Shown: positions 16,421 through 25,289 of the stretch, in pieces
How the letters are laid out: each line of letters opens with the position of its first letter
Numbering within the stretch: position 1 is the first letter of the stretch
NCBI RefSeq assembly: GCF_017573545.1
Contig: NZ_JAGEOK010000001.1
Location: 310,001-374,000 of the forward strand
Direction: 5' to 3'
DNA length: 64,000 nucleotides
From: Actinomadura nitritigenes
GTDB lineage: Bacteria; Actinomycetota; Actinomycetes; Streptosporangiales; Streptosporangiaceae
Translations under genes and position numbers: made by a program
The notes under the pieces: model-generated
What the model saw: the letters and a program-made list of their open reading frames with translations, nothing else
What the model was told of the DNA's origin: nothing
Databases searched by the model: none

Positions 16421-18747
16421 CGGGCGCCTCCCTTGAGCTGGGCGAGGATGGACTCGTCGGTGATCTCGCCGTCGGCGGCGAGCAGGAACGCCTTGCTGAG
16501 GATCAGCGACAGCCGGCCGTCCTCGAACGGCAGGAACACCGTGCCGCCGGCCGTGCGCCCGCTCGGGACGATGCACAGGTAGGCGTCGTCCGGCTCCATG
16601 AGGATGTTCGCCGACCCCAGATGGATCTTGTAGGTGCGCAGGTCGCCGCGGACGACCAGGAACCGGCCGTCCAGCGAGCACCGGCCGGCGATCCTCGTGC
16701 GGGGCAGGATCCGCTCCAGCGCGTCGCGGCGGGCGGCGGCGCTCTCGGTCAGCTCCGCGAACCCGGACCGCTCCCAGTACCGGCGCGGCTCGCCGTCGCC
16801 GCTCCACTCCGGGTCGGCGGCGATCGAGGTGACGCCGACGAACAGGTCGACGTCCCGCATCGCCTCGCTGAACACCAGCGGCGGGACCTCGGCGAGCGGC
16901 GCGGCCCGCCACGCGCCGCCGTCCCGGCGCTCGAACGAGACCCGGTCGGTGCCGGCCAGCACCAGCTCGTCCTGCCAGTCGGCGAGGACGTGCGCGAACC
17001 GCGCCCGCCACTCCCCCGCGCCGAGCACCCGCACCGCCTCGTCCTCGTGGCCGTCGTCCCACGGGCCGAGCAGGCTGCTCGTCCAGCCGCGCGCCCGGAA
17101 CAGGGCGAACATCCTGCGGTAGTGGACGAGATGCGCCGCGAAACGGTTGGAGTAGGTGCCCGTCCGCTCCTCGGCGGGCGTGAGCAGGTACACCTCGCGG
17201 AACGCCTGCTTGAAGGGCTGCCGGATCCGCCGCTCGACGAGCAGGTCGCGCCAGGCGCGCACCTCGTCCGGGGCGGAGCGGAGCGGGTGCCACAGCCGGA
17301 CGCCCGCCGCGTCCGGCGCGTCCGGGACGCCGCCCGTCTCGGGGAGCACCGTCCGCCACTCCCCCGGCGCCTCCTCGACCTCCCAGAGCAGCCGCCGGAC
17401 GGTCGGGCCCGCGACCGGGTGCCGGGCCAGGCCGTCCCGCCACCGGCCGAACTCATGGACGGCACCGGCCGTGAACCCGGCCTCCAGCGCCCGGACGAGG
17501 GTCGTCAGGTGCGCGTCGACCCGCTTGGCGAGCTCGCGCAGCTCCTTGACCTCGGCCTTGTGGTCGCGGCGGACGGCCGCGGGGACGCCCTTGAGGGCCT
17601 TGCCGTCCTTCTCGAAGACCAGCACGGCCTTCTCGCCGGCGGTGATGACGGCGGTGTGAGCGCCGAGGTCGCGGCGGTACGCGCCGTCCGGGCCGAAGCC
17701 GAGGTCCGGGAGGCGGAGCGCGACGTCCGCCCGCTCCGCCAGCGCCGCCTCGACCCTCTTCAGCATCTTGTCGAGCTGCTTGGGCACCCCGGCGTGCCGG
17801 ACGGAGCCCCGGACCGTCCGGATCGTGGTGACCAGCTCGGGGATCGGGAAGTCCTGAGCGGCGCGGACGATCTCGTACAGCAGCGCCTGCGACGGCAGGG
17901 TCTTCGCCTGCGTCGGCGCGACGGACACGTCCGGGAGCAGGCGGGCGAGCAGCGCGGGCAGCCACGGCTCGTCCCGCAGCAGCGCGATCCGGGCGGCGTG
18001 CCCGAGCGCCTTCACCTCGCCGGACGCGAACGCCTTGTCGGCCCGGTAGGGGACGGTCCCGTCCTGGATCGCGCGGGCCCGCTCGGCCGCCGCCTTCAGC
18101 GCGCGGCGCGCGAACCCGGCGTAGGCGGGGATCCCGGCCGCCCTCTCGGCGGCGTCCTCCGCGGTCGGCGGGCCGGTGTAGGAATCGTCGGCGGCGAACT
18201 CGGCGACGACCACGCGCTCCTCCGCGCCCAGCCCCGCGATGACGTCGATCTCGTCGCGCGCGATCGGGCCGGCGCCGTCCGCCAGCCGCGCCGCGACCTC
18301 GCGCAGCGGGCCGGATCCGGCGACACCGGCGAGCGCCAGCAGCGCGTACGGCTGGTCGAGCCGCCCTTTGTCCAGGAGGAACCGAACGAGGGTGCGCGCC
18401 TGACCGGCGACATCCGGCCACGGCCCCGTGCAGCGCAGCAGCGCCCCGGCGCCGAGCCGCACGTCCGCCCATTTGCGCTGCTCCAGGCCCTGGACGAGCG
18501 CGTCGAACATCCGGCGGCACGCGTCCGGGGTGTACCTCGGCTGCCGCTCCCTGCCCTCGCCCTCGACCGCGAACCGGACGCTCATCGACACCGGCGCCTT
18601 CCCCACCGCCGCGTACGCGGCGGGCACCAGCGTGCCGAGGTCCTCGTCGGAGATCCGGGAGACGTCGGCGTACCAGCCGTGGTACTCCGCGTCCTCCGGC
18701 GCCGGGTCGGTCATGGCGCGCAGCATCCGCGCCGCCGGGCCGTCCAT
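16417..18747 (-). CDS. DUF4132 domain protein (copy C, long form)
   Basis: 776 residues from ATG 18747, which shares its A with the TGA of the upstream paralogue (TGATG). The N-terminal about 380 residues are helical and HEAT-like. The C-terminal about 390 residues are the DUF4132 core: RQPFKQAFREVYLLTPAE, GTYSNRFAAHLVHYRRMFAL, PPLVFSEAMRDVDLFVGVTS, RILPRTRIAGRCSLDGRFL and FLPFEDGRLSLILSKAFLL. The same blocks occur in the two upstream genes. DUF4132 occurs in E. coli MolR/YehI, whose mechanism is unclear. Predicted cytoplasmic, no membrane segment. It is followed by the small coupled gene at 16028-16420. Confidence 0.9.
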   Translation of the reverse strand: MDGPAARMLRAMTDPAPEDAEYHGWYADVSRISDEDLGTLVPAAYAAVGKAPVSMSVRFAVEGEGRERQPRYTPDACRRMFDALVQGLEQRKWADVRLGAGALLRCTGPWPDVAGQARTLVRFLLDKGRLDQPYALLALAGVAGSGPLREVAARLADGAGPIARDEIDVIAGLGAEERVVVAEFAADDSYTGPPTAEDAAERAAGIPAYAGFARRALKAAAERARAIQDGTVPYRADKAFASGEVKALGHAARIALLRDEPWLPALLARLLPDVSVAPTQAKTLPSQALLYEIVRAAQDFPIPELVTTIRTVRGSVRHAGVPKQLDKMLKRVEAALAERADVALRLPDLGFGPDGAYRRDLGAHTAVITAGEKAVLVFEKDGKALKGVPAAVRRDHKAEVKELRELAKRVDAHLTTLVRALEAGFTAGAVHEFGRWRDGLARHPVAGPTVRRLLWEVEEAPGEWRTVLPETGGVPDAPDAAGVRLWHPLRSAPDEVRAWRDLLVERRIRQPFKQAFREVYLLTPAEERTGTYSNRFAAHLVHYRRMFALFRARGWTSSLLGPWDDGHEDEAVRVLGAGEWRARFAHVLADWQDELVLAGTDRVSFERRDGGAWRAAPLAEVPPLVFSEAMRDVDLFVGVTSIAADPEWSGDGEPRRYWERSGFAELTESAAARRDALERILPRTRIAGRCSLDGRFLVVRGDLRTYKIHLGSANILMEPDDAYLCIVPSGRTAGGTVFLPFEDGRLSLILSKAFLLAADGEITDESILAQLKGGAR

Positions 18748-20249
18748 CAGAGCCCCGTCCTGATCCGCCGCAGCAGCGGCTCGTCCGTGATCTTGTGGTC
18801 GGCGGCGAGCAGCACCGCCTTGGTGAGGATCAGCGACAGCCGCTCGTCCTCGAACGGCAGGAACAGCCCGGACTGCCCCTTGCGGCGCGACGGGACGACC
18901 CGCAGCAGTGTCCCCTCCGGCTCCATCCGCACGTGCGCCGTGCCGAGATGGATCCGGTAGGTGCGCAGCTCCCCCCGGACGTCGAGGAACCGGTCGCCCA
19001 GCGCGCACCGGTCGGCGATCCTCGTGCGGGGCAGGATCCGCTCCAGCGCCGCCCGCCGCGCCTCCGCCGCCGCGCCCGGCCGCCCGAACGCCGCCTCCCG
19101 CCGGTAGTGCAGGTGGTGGCGGTCCTCGCCGTCCGGCCAGTCCGGGTCCGCGGCGATCGACGCCGCGTCCACGAACAGGCCGACGTCGCGCATCGCCTCG
19201 CTGAACACCAGCGGCGGCGCGTCGGCGAGCCCCGCGCGGCTCCAGTGCCGGCGGTCCCGGCGCTCGAACCGCACGTGCCCGGTGACGACGCGGTCCCCCT
19301 GCCCCGCCGCCTCCGCCGGGTCGTAGTGCAGCACCGCGCGCCACCCGCCGCCGAGGACGCGCCGCGCCGCCGGCGGGGCGCCGCCGTGCAGCCGGCCGCG
19401 GTGGTCCGGCCGCCAGCCGCGCTCCCGGAACAGCTCCCGCAGCCGCGCGTACCGGACGATGTGCCCCGCGAACCGGTCGGACCGCAGCGCCCCCTCCTCG
19501 TCGGGGCCGAGGGCGCAAACCTCCCGGAACGCCTGCTTGAACGCCTGCACCATCCGGTTGTCGATCACGAAGTCGCGCCAGGCCCGCACCGCTGCGGGCC
19601 GCGCCCGCGCCGGATGCCACAGCCGCACCGGCGCGGCGTCGGCGGGGACGGGCAGCGCCCGCCCGTCCACCGTCACCAGCACGCTCTCGCCCGGCGTCGC
19701 CGCGTGCCAGACCCCGTCGGGGTCCTGGAACTCCCAGATCAGGCCGCGGGCGACGGCGCCGCTCACCGGGTGGTCGAGCCACTCGCGCCGCCACGCGCCG
19801 TGCCGCCAGGACCGCCCGTCCGCCGCCATCAGCGCCTCGGCGCGGGCCCGCTCGTCCGCGAGGGTGCCGCGCACGCCCTTCGCGAGCGCCTTCAGCTCCC
19901 GGATCTCCGCGGCGTGCGGGACCTTCAGCGCCCCGGGGACGGTCGGCAGCGGATACCCGTCCGCGCCGACGTAGGTCAGCCGCACGGTCAGCGGGTCCTC
20001 GATCGTGAGGACGGCCTGGTAGCCGCCGACGTCGCGGGCGAGGGACCCGTCCCCGCCGAGACCGTGCGCGGGCACGTCGGGGACGCCGGTCGGCTCGGGG
20101 ACGCCGGGCGCGCCGGGCGCGCCGTCGTCGGTGGGCGGGGCCGCCGCGGGCCCGGGCCGCGCCGTCGCGGTCCGCGTCGCGATGGGCCGCTTCCGCGTGG
20201 GCCACGGGCCGTCGAGCGCGGCGAGGTGCGCCCGGAGGTCGTCGAACAT
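18747..20249 (-). CDS. DUF4132 domain protein (copy B, short form)
   Basis: 500 residues from ATG 20249 (MFDDLRAHL). An in-frame ATG at 20303 would overlap the upstream stop, but the 18 extra codons use A/T third positions (CTT, GAA, GGA, CAA, GAT) unlike genes here, so 20249 is preferred. The N-terminal helical region of the paralogues is replaced by a short stretch and a Pro/Ala/Gly-rich linker (residues 20-65). The DUF4132 core is retained (QAFKQAFREVCALGPDEEG, PPLVFSEAMRDVGLFVDAAS, RILPRTRIADRCALGDRFL) but is the most diverged of the three. It overlaps the next gene by TGATG. Function unknown. Confidence 0.88.
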   Translation of the reverse strand: MFDDLRAHLAALDGPWPTRKRPIATRTATARPGPAAAPPTDDGAPGAPGVPEPTGVPDVPAHGLGGDGSLARDVGGYQAVLTIEDPLTVRLTYVGADGYPLPTVPGALKVPHAAEIRELKALAKGVRGTLADERARAEALMAADGRSWRHGAWRREWLDHPVSGAVARGLIWEFQDPDGVWHAATPGESVLVTVDGRALPVPADAAPVRLWHPARARPAAVRAWRDFVIDNRMVQAFKQAFREVCALGPDEEGALRSDRFAGHIVRYARLRELFRERGWRPDHRGRLHGGAPPAARRVLGGGWRAVLHYDPAEAAGQGDRVVTGHVRFERRDRRHWSRAGLADAPPLVFSEAMRDVGLFVDAASIAADPDWPDGEDRHHLHYRREAAFGRPGAAAEARRAALERILPRTRIADRCALGDRFLDVRGELRTYRIHLGTAHVRMEPEGTLLRVVPSRRKGQSGLFLPFEDERLSLILTKAVLLAADHKITDEPLLRRIRTGL

Positions 20250-20299
20250 GTCGCGATCTTGGCAGATCCTTCCGCCCGAGCCGGGCCGTTCGGTAAGGA

Positions 20300-22807
20300 T
20301 CATCGCGACGGTGACAGCTGGCGGAGGATCGTCTCGTCGCTGATCCGCGCGTCGGCGGCGAGCAGGAACGCCTTGCTGAGGATCAGCGAGAGCCGCTCGT
20401 CCTCGAACGGCAGGAACACCGTGCCGCCGGCCGTGCGGCCGCCCCGCACGATGCACAGGTACGCGCCGTCCGGCTCCATCAGGACGTTCGCCGACCCCAG
20501 ATGGATCCGGTAGGTGCGCAGGTCGCCGCGGACGACCAGGTACCGCCCGTCCAGCGAGCACCGGTCCGCGATCCTCGTGCGGGGCAGGATCCGCTCCAGC
20601 GCCGCGCGCCGGACCTCCGCGCTCGCGGTCAGCTCGCCGAACGTCGCCGCGCGCCAGTAGGCGGCGTACCGGTCCTCGCCCCGGTCCGTCCAGGCCGGAT
20701 CGGCGGCGATCGAGGTGACGCCCACGAACAGGTCCACGTTCCGCATCGCCTCGCTGAACACCAGCGGCGGGACCTCCGCCAGCGGCGCCCTCTCCCAGCG
20801 GCGACCCTGCCTGCGCTCGAACCGCACCTGGTCGGTCGCGGCGTACTCGGGCCCGTGGTCGAACCCCCCTTCGGCCGGCTCGTGGTAGAAGCAGGCCCGC
20901 CACGCGCCGCCGCCGAACTCGCCGCGGGCCTCGCCGTCGTGACCGCCGTCGTAGGAACCGAGGAAGTTGCTCTGCCAGCCCCGTTCCTTGAACAGCGCGT
21001 AGAGCCGGCGGTAGTGCACGATGTGCGCCGCGAACCGGTTGGAGTACGTCCCGGTCTCCTCCTCCGCCGGGGTGAGCAGGTAGATCTCCCGGAACGCCTG
21101 CTTGAACGGCTGCCGGACCCGGGCGTCCATGACCCGCTCCCGCCACGACCGGACCTCGTCCAGCGCGGCGCGCGCCGGATGCCAGAGCCGGACGTTCACC
21201 GCTCCGCCGTCCGGGCTCTCCATCGCGGCGCGCCAGGTGCCGTCCTCGCCCTGGAACTCCCAGATCAGCCCGCGCGCGACGGCCCCGGTGACCGGATGGT
21301 CGCGGTAGTGCTCACGCCACTCGGCGAACGGCCAGGACCGCGCGCCGTCCGACATGATCGCCTCGACGCGCGCCCGCTCCCCCGACAGCGTCCCCCGGAT
21401 CTCCTTGGCGAGCGCCTTCAGCTCCTTCAGCTCGCCGGCGAACCCGTCCTTGACCGCCGCCGGCGCCGTCCTGGACGCGCGCCCGTCCGCACCGGTGAAC
21501 GTGAGCCGCACGGTCGCCGCGTCCTCGATCGCGATCCGCGCGACATGCTCCCCGAACTTGCGCTCCAGCGCACCGTCCGGGCCGAGCCCGTGGGCCGGGA
21601 CGCTGCGCTCGACCAGCTGCTCGGCGGTGATCCCCTGCCGTTCGGCGGCAGCCAGGAGCGCGGTGCCGATCTGCTTGCGCAGCGCCCGGTCCTTGATCTT
21701 CGCCTGGAGCCGCCCGAGCTCCGCCAGCGCCGCGGGGTCCTCGACGGCGCCCAGGGCGTTGATCGCCGCCCCCGCGAGCTTGAGATCCTGGATGAAGCCG
21801 GAGCGGTCGGCCCCTGCCCGCAGCGCGAGCGCGCCCAGGAGCGGGACCGCCTCCGGGCCGCCGGTCAGCGTCGCCGCCCACACCGCACCGCGCGCCAGGT
21901 CCCGGTGGTTCTGGTGGACGAGGTAGTGGTAGTGGTAATCGCCGCTCGCCCAGTCGGCGTAGCTGCCGTGCTCCCGGCTGCACAGGGGCTCGCCCTCGCC
22001 GAGAAGCCGCAGGCACTCGGCCGCCGCGGCGCGCGCACCGGCCTCGTCGATGAGCGACACGCACGTCCGCCGCCACTTCCCCGAAGGCCGGGGCGACGAC
22101 AGCCCCGCCAGATGCCGGACGAAGTCCGCCCACGTCCGGCCCGGCGGCGTCTCCGGACGCTCCCGCAGCGGCGCCGCCCAGGGCTCCTCGCCCGGAACCA
22201 GGCCCTCGGGAAGCACCGCCGGGTCCACGCCGGCGAGCAGGCTCCGGAGCCGCTTGGTCAGCGAACCCTGCAGGTGCGCTCCTGCATCGAGCTCCAGGAC
22301 CTGCTTGTGGGCCCGGTGCAGCCACGGCGCCACCGCGGCGACGCCCTCGGCGTCGAGCCGCTCGGCGGCCGTGAGCACCTCCCCGAGCGCCTCCGCGCAC
22401 CAGAAGTCCATGTCGTACTCGAAGACGCGCTCGATCATGACCGCGACCTCGGCGGGCGTCCAGCCGCGCACCCGCGCCACGAGCGCGCCGACCTCCCGGC
22501 GGTACTGCCAGAGGGTCACCTCGTCGAAGCGGGCCGCGAGGAGGAGGCAGAGCACCGCGTCCCTGCCCTCGGCGTCGCCGCAGAGCTCCAGCCGCCGGTC
22601 GATCTCGCGATCGGTCGCCCGCAGCGCCGCCTCGTGCTTCCCGTACCCGCCCTGATCGTGAAGGGGATGGAGGCGCAGGGCCCGCGTCTGCTGCAGCTGC
22701 CGGTCGAGCAGGTCGACGAGGGCGCGGCCGCGGGTCAGGGCGGCGAAGCGGATGTCGTCGAGGGCGTCGCCTTTGCGCGCCGCCGCTACGAGGGTGTCGT
22801 AGAGCAT
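20300..22807 (-). CDS. DUF4132 domain protein (copy A, longest form)
   Basis: 835 residues from ATG 22807 (MLYDTLVAAARKGD); no strong ribosome site is visible and longer in-frame starts exist. Residues 1-420 are helical, with DMDFWCAEALGEVL and a striking aromatic/His cluster DYHYHYLVHQNHRD near residue 300. The DUF4132 core follows from about 420, closely matching copy C (RQPFKQAFREIYLLTPAEE, PPLVFSEAMRNVDLFVGVTS, RILPRTRIADRCSLDGRYL). It is first in a four-gene reverse transcript (A, B, C, small protein) and divergent from a flavin monooxygenase gene with a palindromic intergenic region. Confidence 0.9.
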   Translation of the reverse strand: MLYDTLVAAARKGDALDDIRFAALTRGRALVDLLDRQLQQTRALRLHPLHDQGGYGKHEAALRATDREIDRRLELCGDAEGRDAVLCLLLAARFDEVTLWQYRREVGALVARVRGWTPAEVAVMIERVFEYDMDFWCAEALGEVLTAAERLDAEGVAAVAPWLHRAHKQVLELDAGAHLQGSLTKRLRSLLAGVDPAVLPEGLVPGEEPWAAPLRERPETPPGRTWADFVRHLAGLSSPRPSGKWRRTCVSLIDEAGARAAAAECLRLLGEGEPLCSREHGSYADWASGDYHYHYLVHQNHRDLARGAVWAATLTGGPEAVPLLGALALRAGADRSGFIQDLKLAGAAINALGAVEDPAALAELGRLQAKIKDRALRKQIGTALLAAAERQGITAEQLVERSVPAHGLGPDGALERKFGEHVARIAIEDAATVRLTFTGADGRASRTAPAAVKDGFAGELKELKALAKEIRGTLSGERARVEAIMSDGARSWPFAEWREHYRDHPVTGAVARGLIWEFQGEDGTWRAAMESPDGGAVNVRLWHPARAALDEVRSWRERVMDARVRQPFKQAFREIYLLTPAEEETGTYSNRFAAHIVHYRRLYALFKERGWQSNFLGSYDGGHDGEARGEFGGGAWRACFYHEPAEGGFDHGPEYAATDQVRFERRQGRRWERAPLAEVPPLVFSEAMRNVDLFVGVTSIAADPAWTDRGEDRYAAYWRAATFGELTASAEVRRAALERILPRTRIADRCSLDGRYLVVRGDLRTYRIHLGSANVLMEPDGAYLCIVRGGRTAGGTVFLPFEDERLSLILSKAFLLAADARISDETILRQLSPSR

Positions 22808-22855
22808 GGCCGTGAGGGTGGCAGGGAGGACCGACAAAACGGCGACCGGGCGTCT

Positions 22856-22876
22856 GGTCAGTGACCTTCCGGTCAC
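22856..22876. promoter_or_regulatory. Palindromic operator-like sequence in a divergent promoter
   Basis: GTGACCTTCCGGTCAC (22861-22876) has perfect 6-bp arms, and the preceding GGTCA (22856-22860) forms a second overlapping inverted repeat with GTGACC. It lies 44 bp upstream of the monooxygenase ATG and 49 bp or more upstream of the DUF4132 start. It is a candidate site for a dimeric repressor such as a TetR-family protein; none is encoded nearby. Confidence 0.45.
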
Positions 22877-22919
22877 CTACGCTCGGGGCAACGGGACAGA
22901 ACGAGATTCGGGACGGCCC

Positions 22920-24377
22920 ATGGCGCACAGCGTGGTGATCATCGGAAGCGGGTTCGGCGGGATCGGCATGGCGATCCGGCTCCGGGAGGCCGGCGTCCAT
23001 GACGTGGTGATCCTGGAGAAGGCCGACGGCCTCGGCGGCACCTGGCGCGACAACACCTACCCCGGCGCCGCCTGCGACGTCCCGTCCCACCTGTACTCGT
23101 TCTCGTTCGAGCGCAAGACGGACTGGACGCGCCGGTTCCCGCCGCAGCCGGAGATCCTCGACTACCTGTGGCACTGCGCCCGCAAGTACGGCCTGCTCGG
23201 CAGGATCCGGTTCGGCACCGAGGTGACCGAGGCGCGGTTCGACGAGGACGCGGCGCTGTGGCGGGTCTCCACGACGACCGGCGAGCTGGACGCGCGGGTG
23301 CTGGTGTCGGCGTGCGGGCAGCTGAACCGGCCCGCGCTCCCGCCGATCGAAGGCCGCGAGTCGTTCGCCGGCGCGAGCTTCCACTCCTCCCGCTGGGACC
23401 ACGGCACCGACCTGCGCGGCAAGCGGGTCGCGCTGGTCGGGACGGGCGCGAGCGCGATCCAGATCGTCCCGGAGATCGCGAAGGAGGCGGCGGAGCTGCG
23501 GCTGTTCCAGCGGTCCGCGCCCTACGTGATCGAGAAGCCGGACCGGCCGTACCGGGCGTGGGAGAAGGCCGTCCTGCGGACGGTGCCCGGGGCGTACGCG
23601 CTGAGCCGCGCCCGGATCTACGCGATGTTCGAGTCGCGCGCCCTCGGCTTCGTCAAGTACCCGAAGCTGATGGGGCTCATGGAGAAGGGCTTCCGCAAGC
23701 ACCTGGAGGAGCAGGTCGCCGACCCGGCGCTGCGCGCCCGGCTCGTCCCGGGGTACCGGATGGGGTGCAAGCGGATCCTGCTGTCCGACACCTACTATCC
23801 GGCGCTGAACAGGCCGAACGTCCATCTGGTCACCGATCCGATCGAGCGCGTCACGCCGTCGGGCATCGCGACCGCGCGCGAGCACCACGACGCGGACGTG
23901 ATCGTCTACGCGACCGGGTTCCGGTCCACCGACTTCCTGTCCCCGATGAAGATCGTCGGGCGGGACGGGCGGGAGCTGAACGAGGCGTGGCGGGACGGCG
24001 CGCAGGCGCATCTCGGCATCACCGTCAGCGGCTTCCCCAACCTGTTCCTGCTGTACGGGCCGTACACCAACCTCGGCCACAACTCGATCATCTACATGCT
24101 GGAGTCGCAGTTCCGGTACGTGCTGGGCTGCGTGGAGGCGCTGCGCCGCCACGGCCTGGACTGGATCGACGTGCGGCCCGACGTGCAGGACGCGTTCACC
24201 CGCGAGATGCGGGAGCGGATGCGGACGACGGTGTGGGAGGCGGGCTGCCAGAGCTGGTACATGACCGCGGACGGCAGGGTCGTCAACAACTGGCCCGGGT
24301 TCACCTTCGCCTACCGCAACGCGACCCGGCGCCCCGATCCCCGGCACTTCACCGCGCGGAGGGCTACCGCCCGGTAG
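22920..24377 (+). CDS. Flavin-containing (Baeyer-Villiger-type) monooxygenase
   Basis: 485 residues from ATG 22920. An FAD Rossmann motif is at the N-terminus (VVIIGSGFGGIGMAIRL), followed by GLGGTWRDNTYPGAACDVPS and YSFSF as in Baeyer-Villiger monooxygenases. The fingerprint FxGxxxHxxxW is present (FAGASFHSSRW), then an NADPH motif VALVGTGASAIQIVPEI and the late ATGF motif. The family oxidises ketones to esters or heteroatoms using O2 and NADPH. Cytoplasmic. A short-chain dehydrogenase follows 22 bp downstream on the same strand; alcohol-to-ketone-to-ester sequences by SDR/BVMO pairs are common, so a shared degradative role is plausible but not shown. Confidence 0.94.
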   Translation: MAHSVVIIGSGFGGIGMAIRLREAGVHDVVILEKADGLGGTWRDNTYPGAACDVPSHLYSFSFERKTDWTRRFPPQPEILDYLWHCARKYGLLGRIRFGTEVTEARFDEDAALWRVSTTTGELDARVLVSACGQLNRPALPPIEGRESFAGASFHSSRWDHGTDLRGKRVALVGTGASAIQIVPEIAKEAAELRLFQRSAPYVIEKPDRPYRAWEKAVLRTVPGAYALSRARIYAMFESRALGFVKYPKLMGLMEKGFRKHLEEQVADPALRARLVPGYRMGCKRILLSDTYYPALNRPNVHLVTDPIERVTPSGIATAREHHDADVIVYATGFRSTDFLSPMKIVGRDGRELNEAWRDGAQAHLGITVSGFPNLFLLYGPYTNLGHNSIIYMLESQFRYVLGCVEALRRHGLDWIDVRPDVQDAFTREMRERMRTTVWEAGCQSWYMTADGRVVNNWPGFTFAYRNATRRPDPRHFTARRATAR

Positions 24378-24399
24378 GCGGCAGGCTAGGCTCGGGGGC

Positions 24400-25167
24400 A
24401 TGCCGACCGCCTTCATCACGGGCGCGACCGCGGGCATCGGCGCCGCGTTCGCCCGCCGCCTCGCCTCCGACGGCTTCGACCTGGTGCTGCTGGCCCGCGA
24501 CACCGAGCGGCTGGAGCGGGCCGCCGCCGATCTGCGCGAGCGGTACGGGGTGCGCGCCGAGGCGCTGACCGCCGACCTGGCCACCGAGGCGGGCCTCGCC
24601 GCCGCCGAGGACCGCGCCCGCGAGGGCGTCGACCTGCTGGTCAACAACGCGGGGTTCGGCCACAACGGCGTGTTCCTCGACGTGCCGGTGGCGAACGAGA
24701 TCACGATGCTGAAGGTGCACTGCGAGGCCGTCCTGCGGCTCACCCACGCGGCGCTGCCGGGGATGCTGGAGCGCGGCCGGGGCGGCGTCGTCAACGTCGC
24801 GTCGGTCGCGGCGTTCGCGAACCGCGGCACCTACGGCGCGTCCAAGGCGTGGGTCGTCAACTTCAGCGAGGGCGTCGCCGCCGACATCCGCGGCCGCTCG
24901 CGGGGCCGGGTCCGGGTGATGGCGCTGTGCCCGGGCTTCACCCGCACCGAGTTCCACCAGCGGGCGAGCATGGACATGTCCGGCCTGCCGGAGTTCATGT
25001 GGCTGAAGGACGCCGACGTCGTCGACGCGGCGCTGCGCGACCTGCGGCGCGGCGTGCAGGTCAGCGTGCCCGGCGCGCAGTACAAGGCGATCGTGGGGCT
25101 CAGCCGGCTGGTGCCGCGCGGGCTGGTCGCGCGGGTGTCGTCCGACACGGGCCGTCACTACGATTGA
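24400..25167 (+). CDS. Short-chain dehydrogenase/reductase
   Basis: 255 residues from ATG 24400. Classical SDR: nucleotide-binding TGATAGIG (residues 7-14), NNAG motif (VNNAGFGHNG), catalytic serine in VNVASVAAF and YGASK for the Tyr/Lys pair. The sequence LCPGFTRTEF after the active site is typical of the DltE/YqjQ-like subgroup acting on lipid-like or unknown substrates. Uses NAD(P). It lies directly behind the flavin monooxygenase and is probably cotranscribed with it. Cytoplasmic; a C-terminal hydrophobic stretch (YKAIVGLSRLVPRGLVARV) might associate with the membrane. Confidence 0.94.
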   Translation: MPTAFITGATAGIGAAFARRLASDGFDLVLLARDTERLERAAADLRERYGVRAEALTADLATEAGLAAAEDRAREGVDLLVNNAGFGHNGVFLDVPVANEITMLKVHCEAVLRLTHAALPGMLERGRGGVVNVASVAAFANRGTYGASKAWVVNFSEGVAADIRGRSRGRVRVMALCPGFTRTEFHQRASMDMSGLPEFMWLKDADVVDAALRDLRRGVQVSVPGAQYKAIVGLSRLVPRGLVARVSSDTGRHYD

Positions 25168-25289
25168 TCAAGTAGTCAAGTGTCACGGTCTTGTCACCCG
25201 GAGTCCGACGGGGCATGTTGGACTTCCGGCGGTTCTCAGGCGCGCGGAACCCCGGTTCCGCCCGCCCGCAATCCGCCGAGAGGTCCCCG

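Noticed and set aside
16621..18960. Long forward ORF opposite two DUF4132 genes
   Set aside because: Composition is the typical Arg/Ala/Gly/Pro shadow of a GC-rich gene; the conserved DUF4132 motifs are all on the reverse strand.
20250..20303. Extended start (ATG 20303) for the short DUF4132 gene
   Set aside because: It would overlap the upstream stop by ATGA, but the 18 added codons end mostly in A or T, unlike real genes here.
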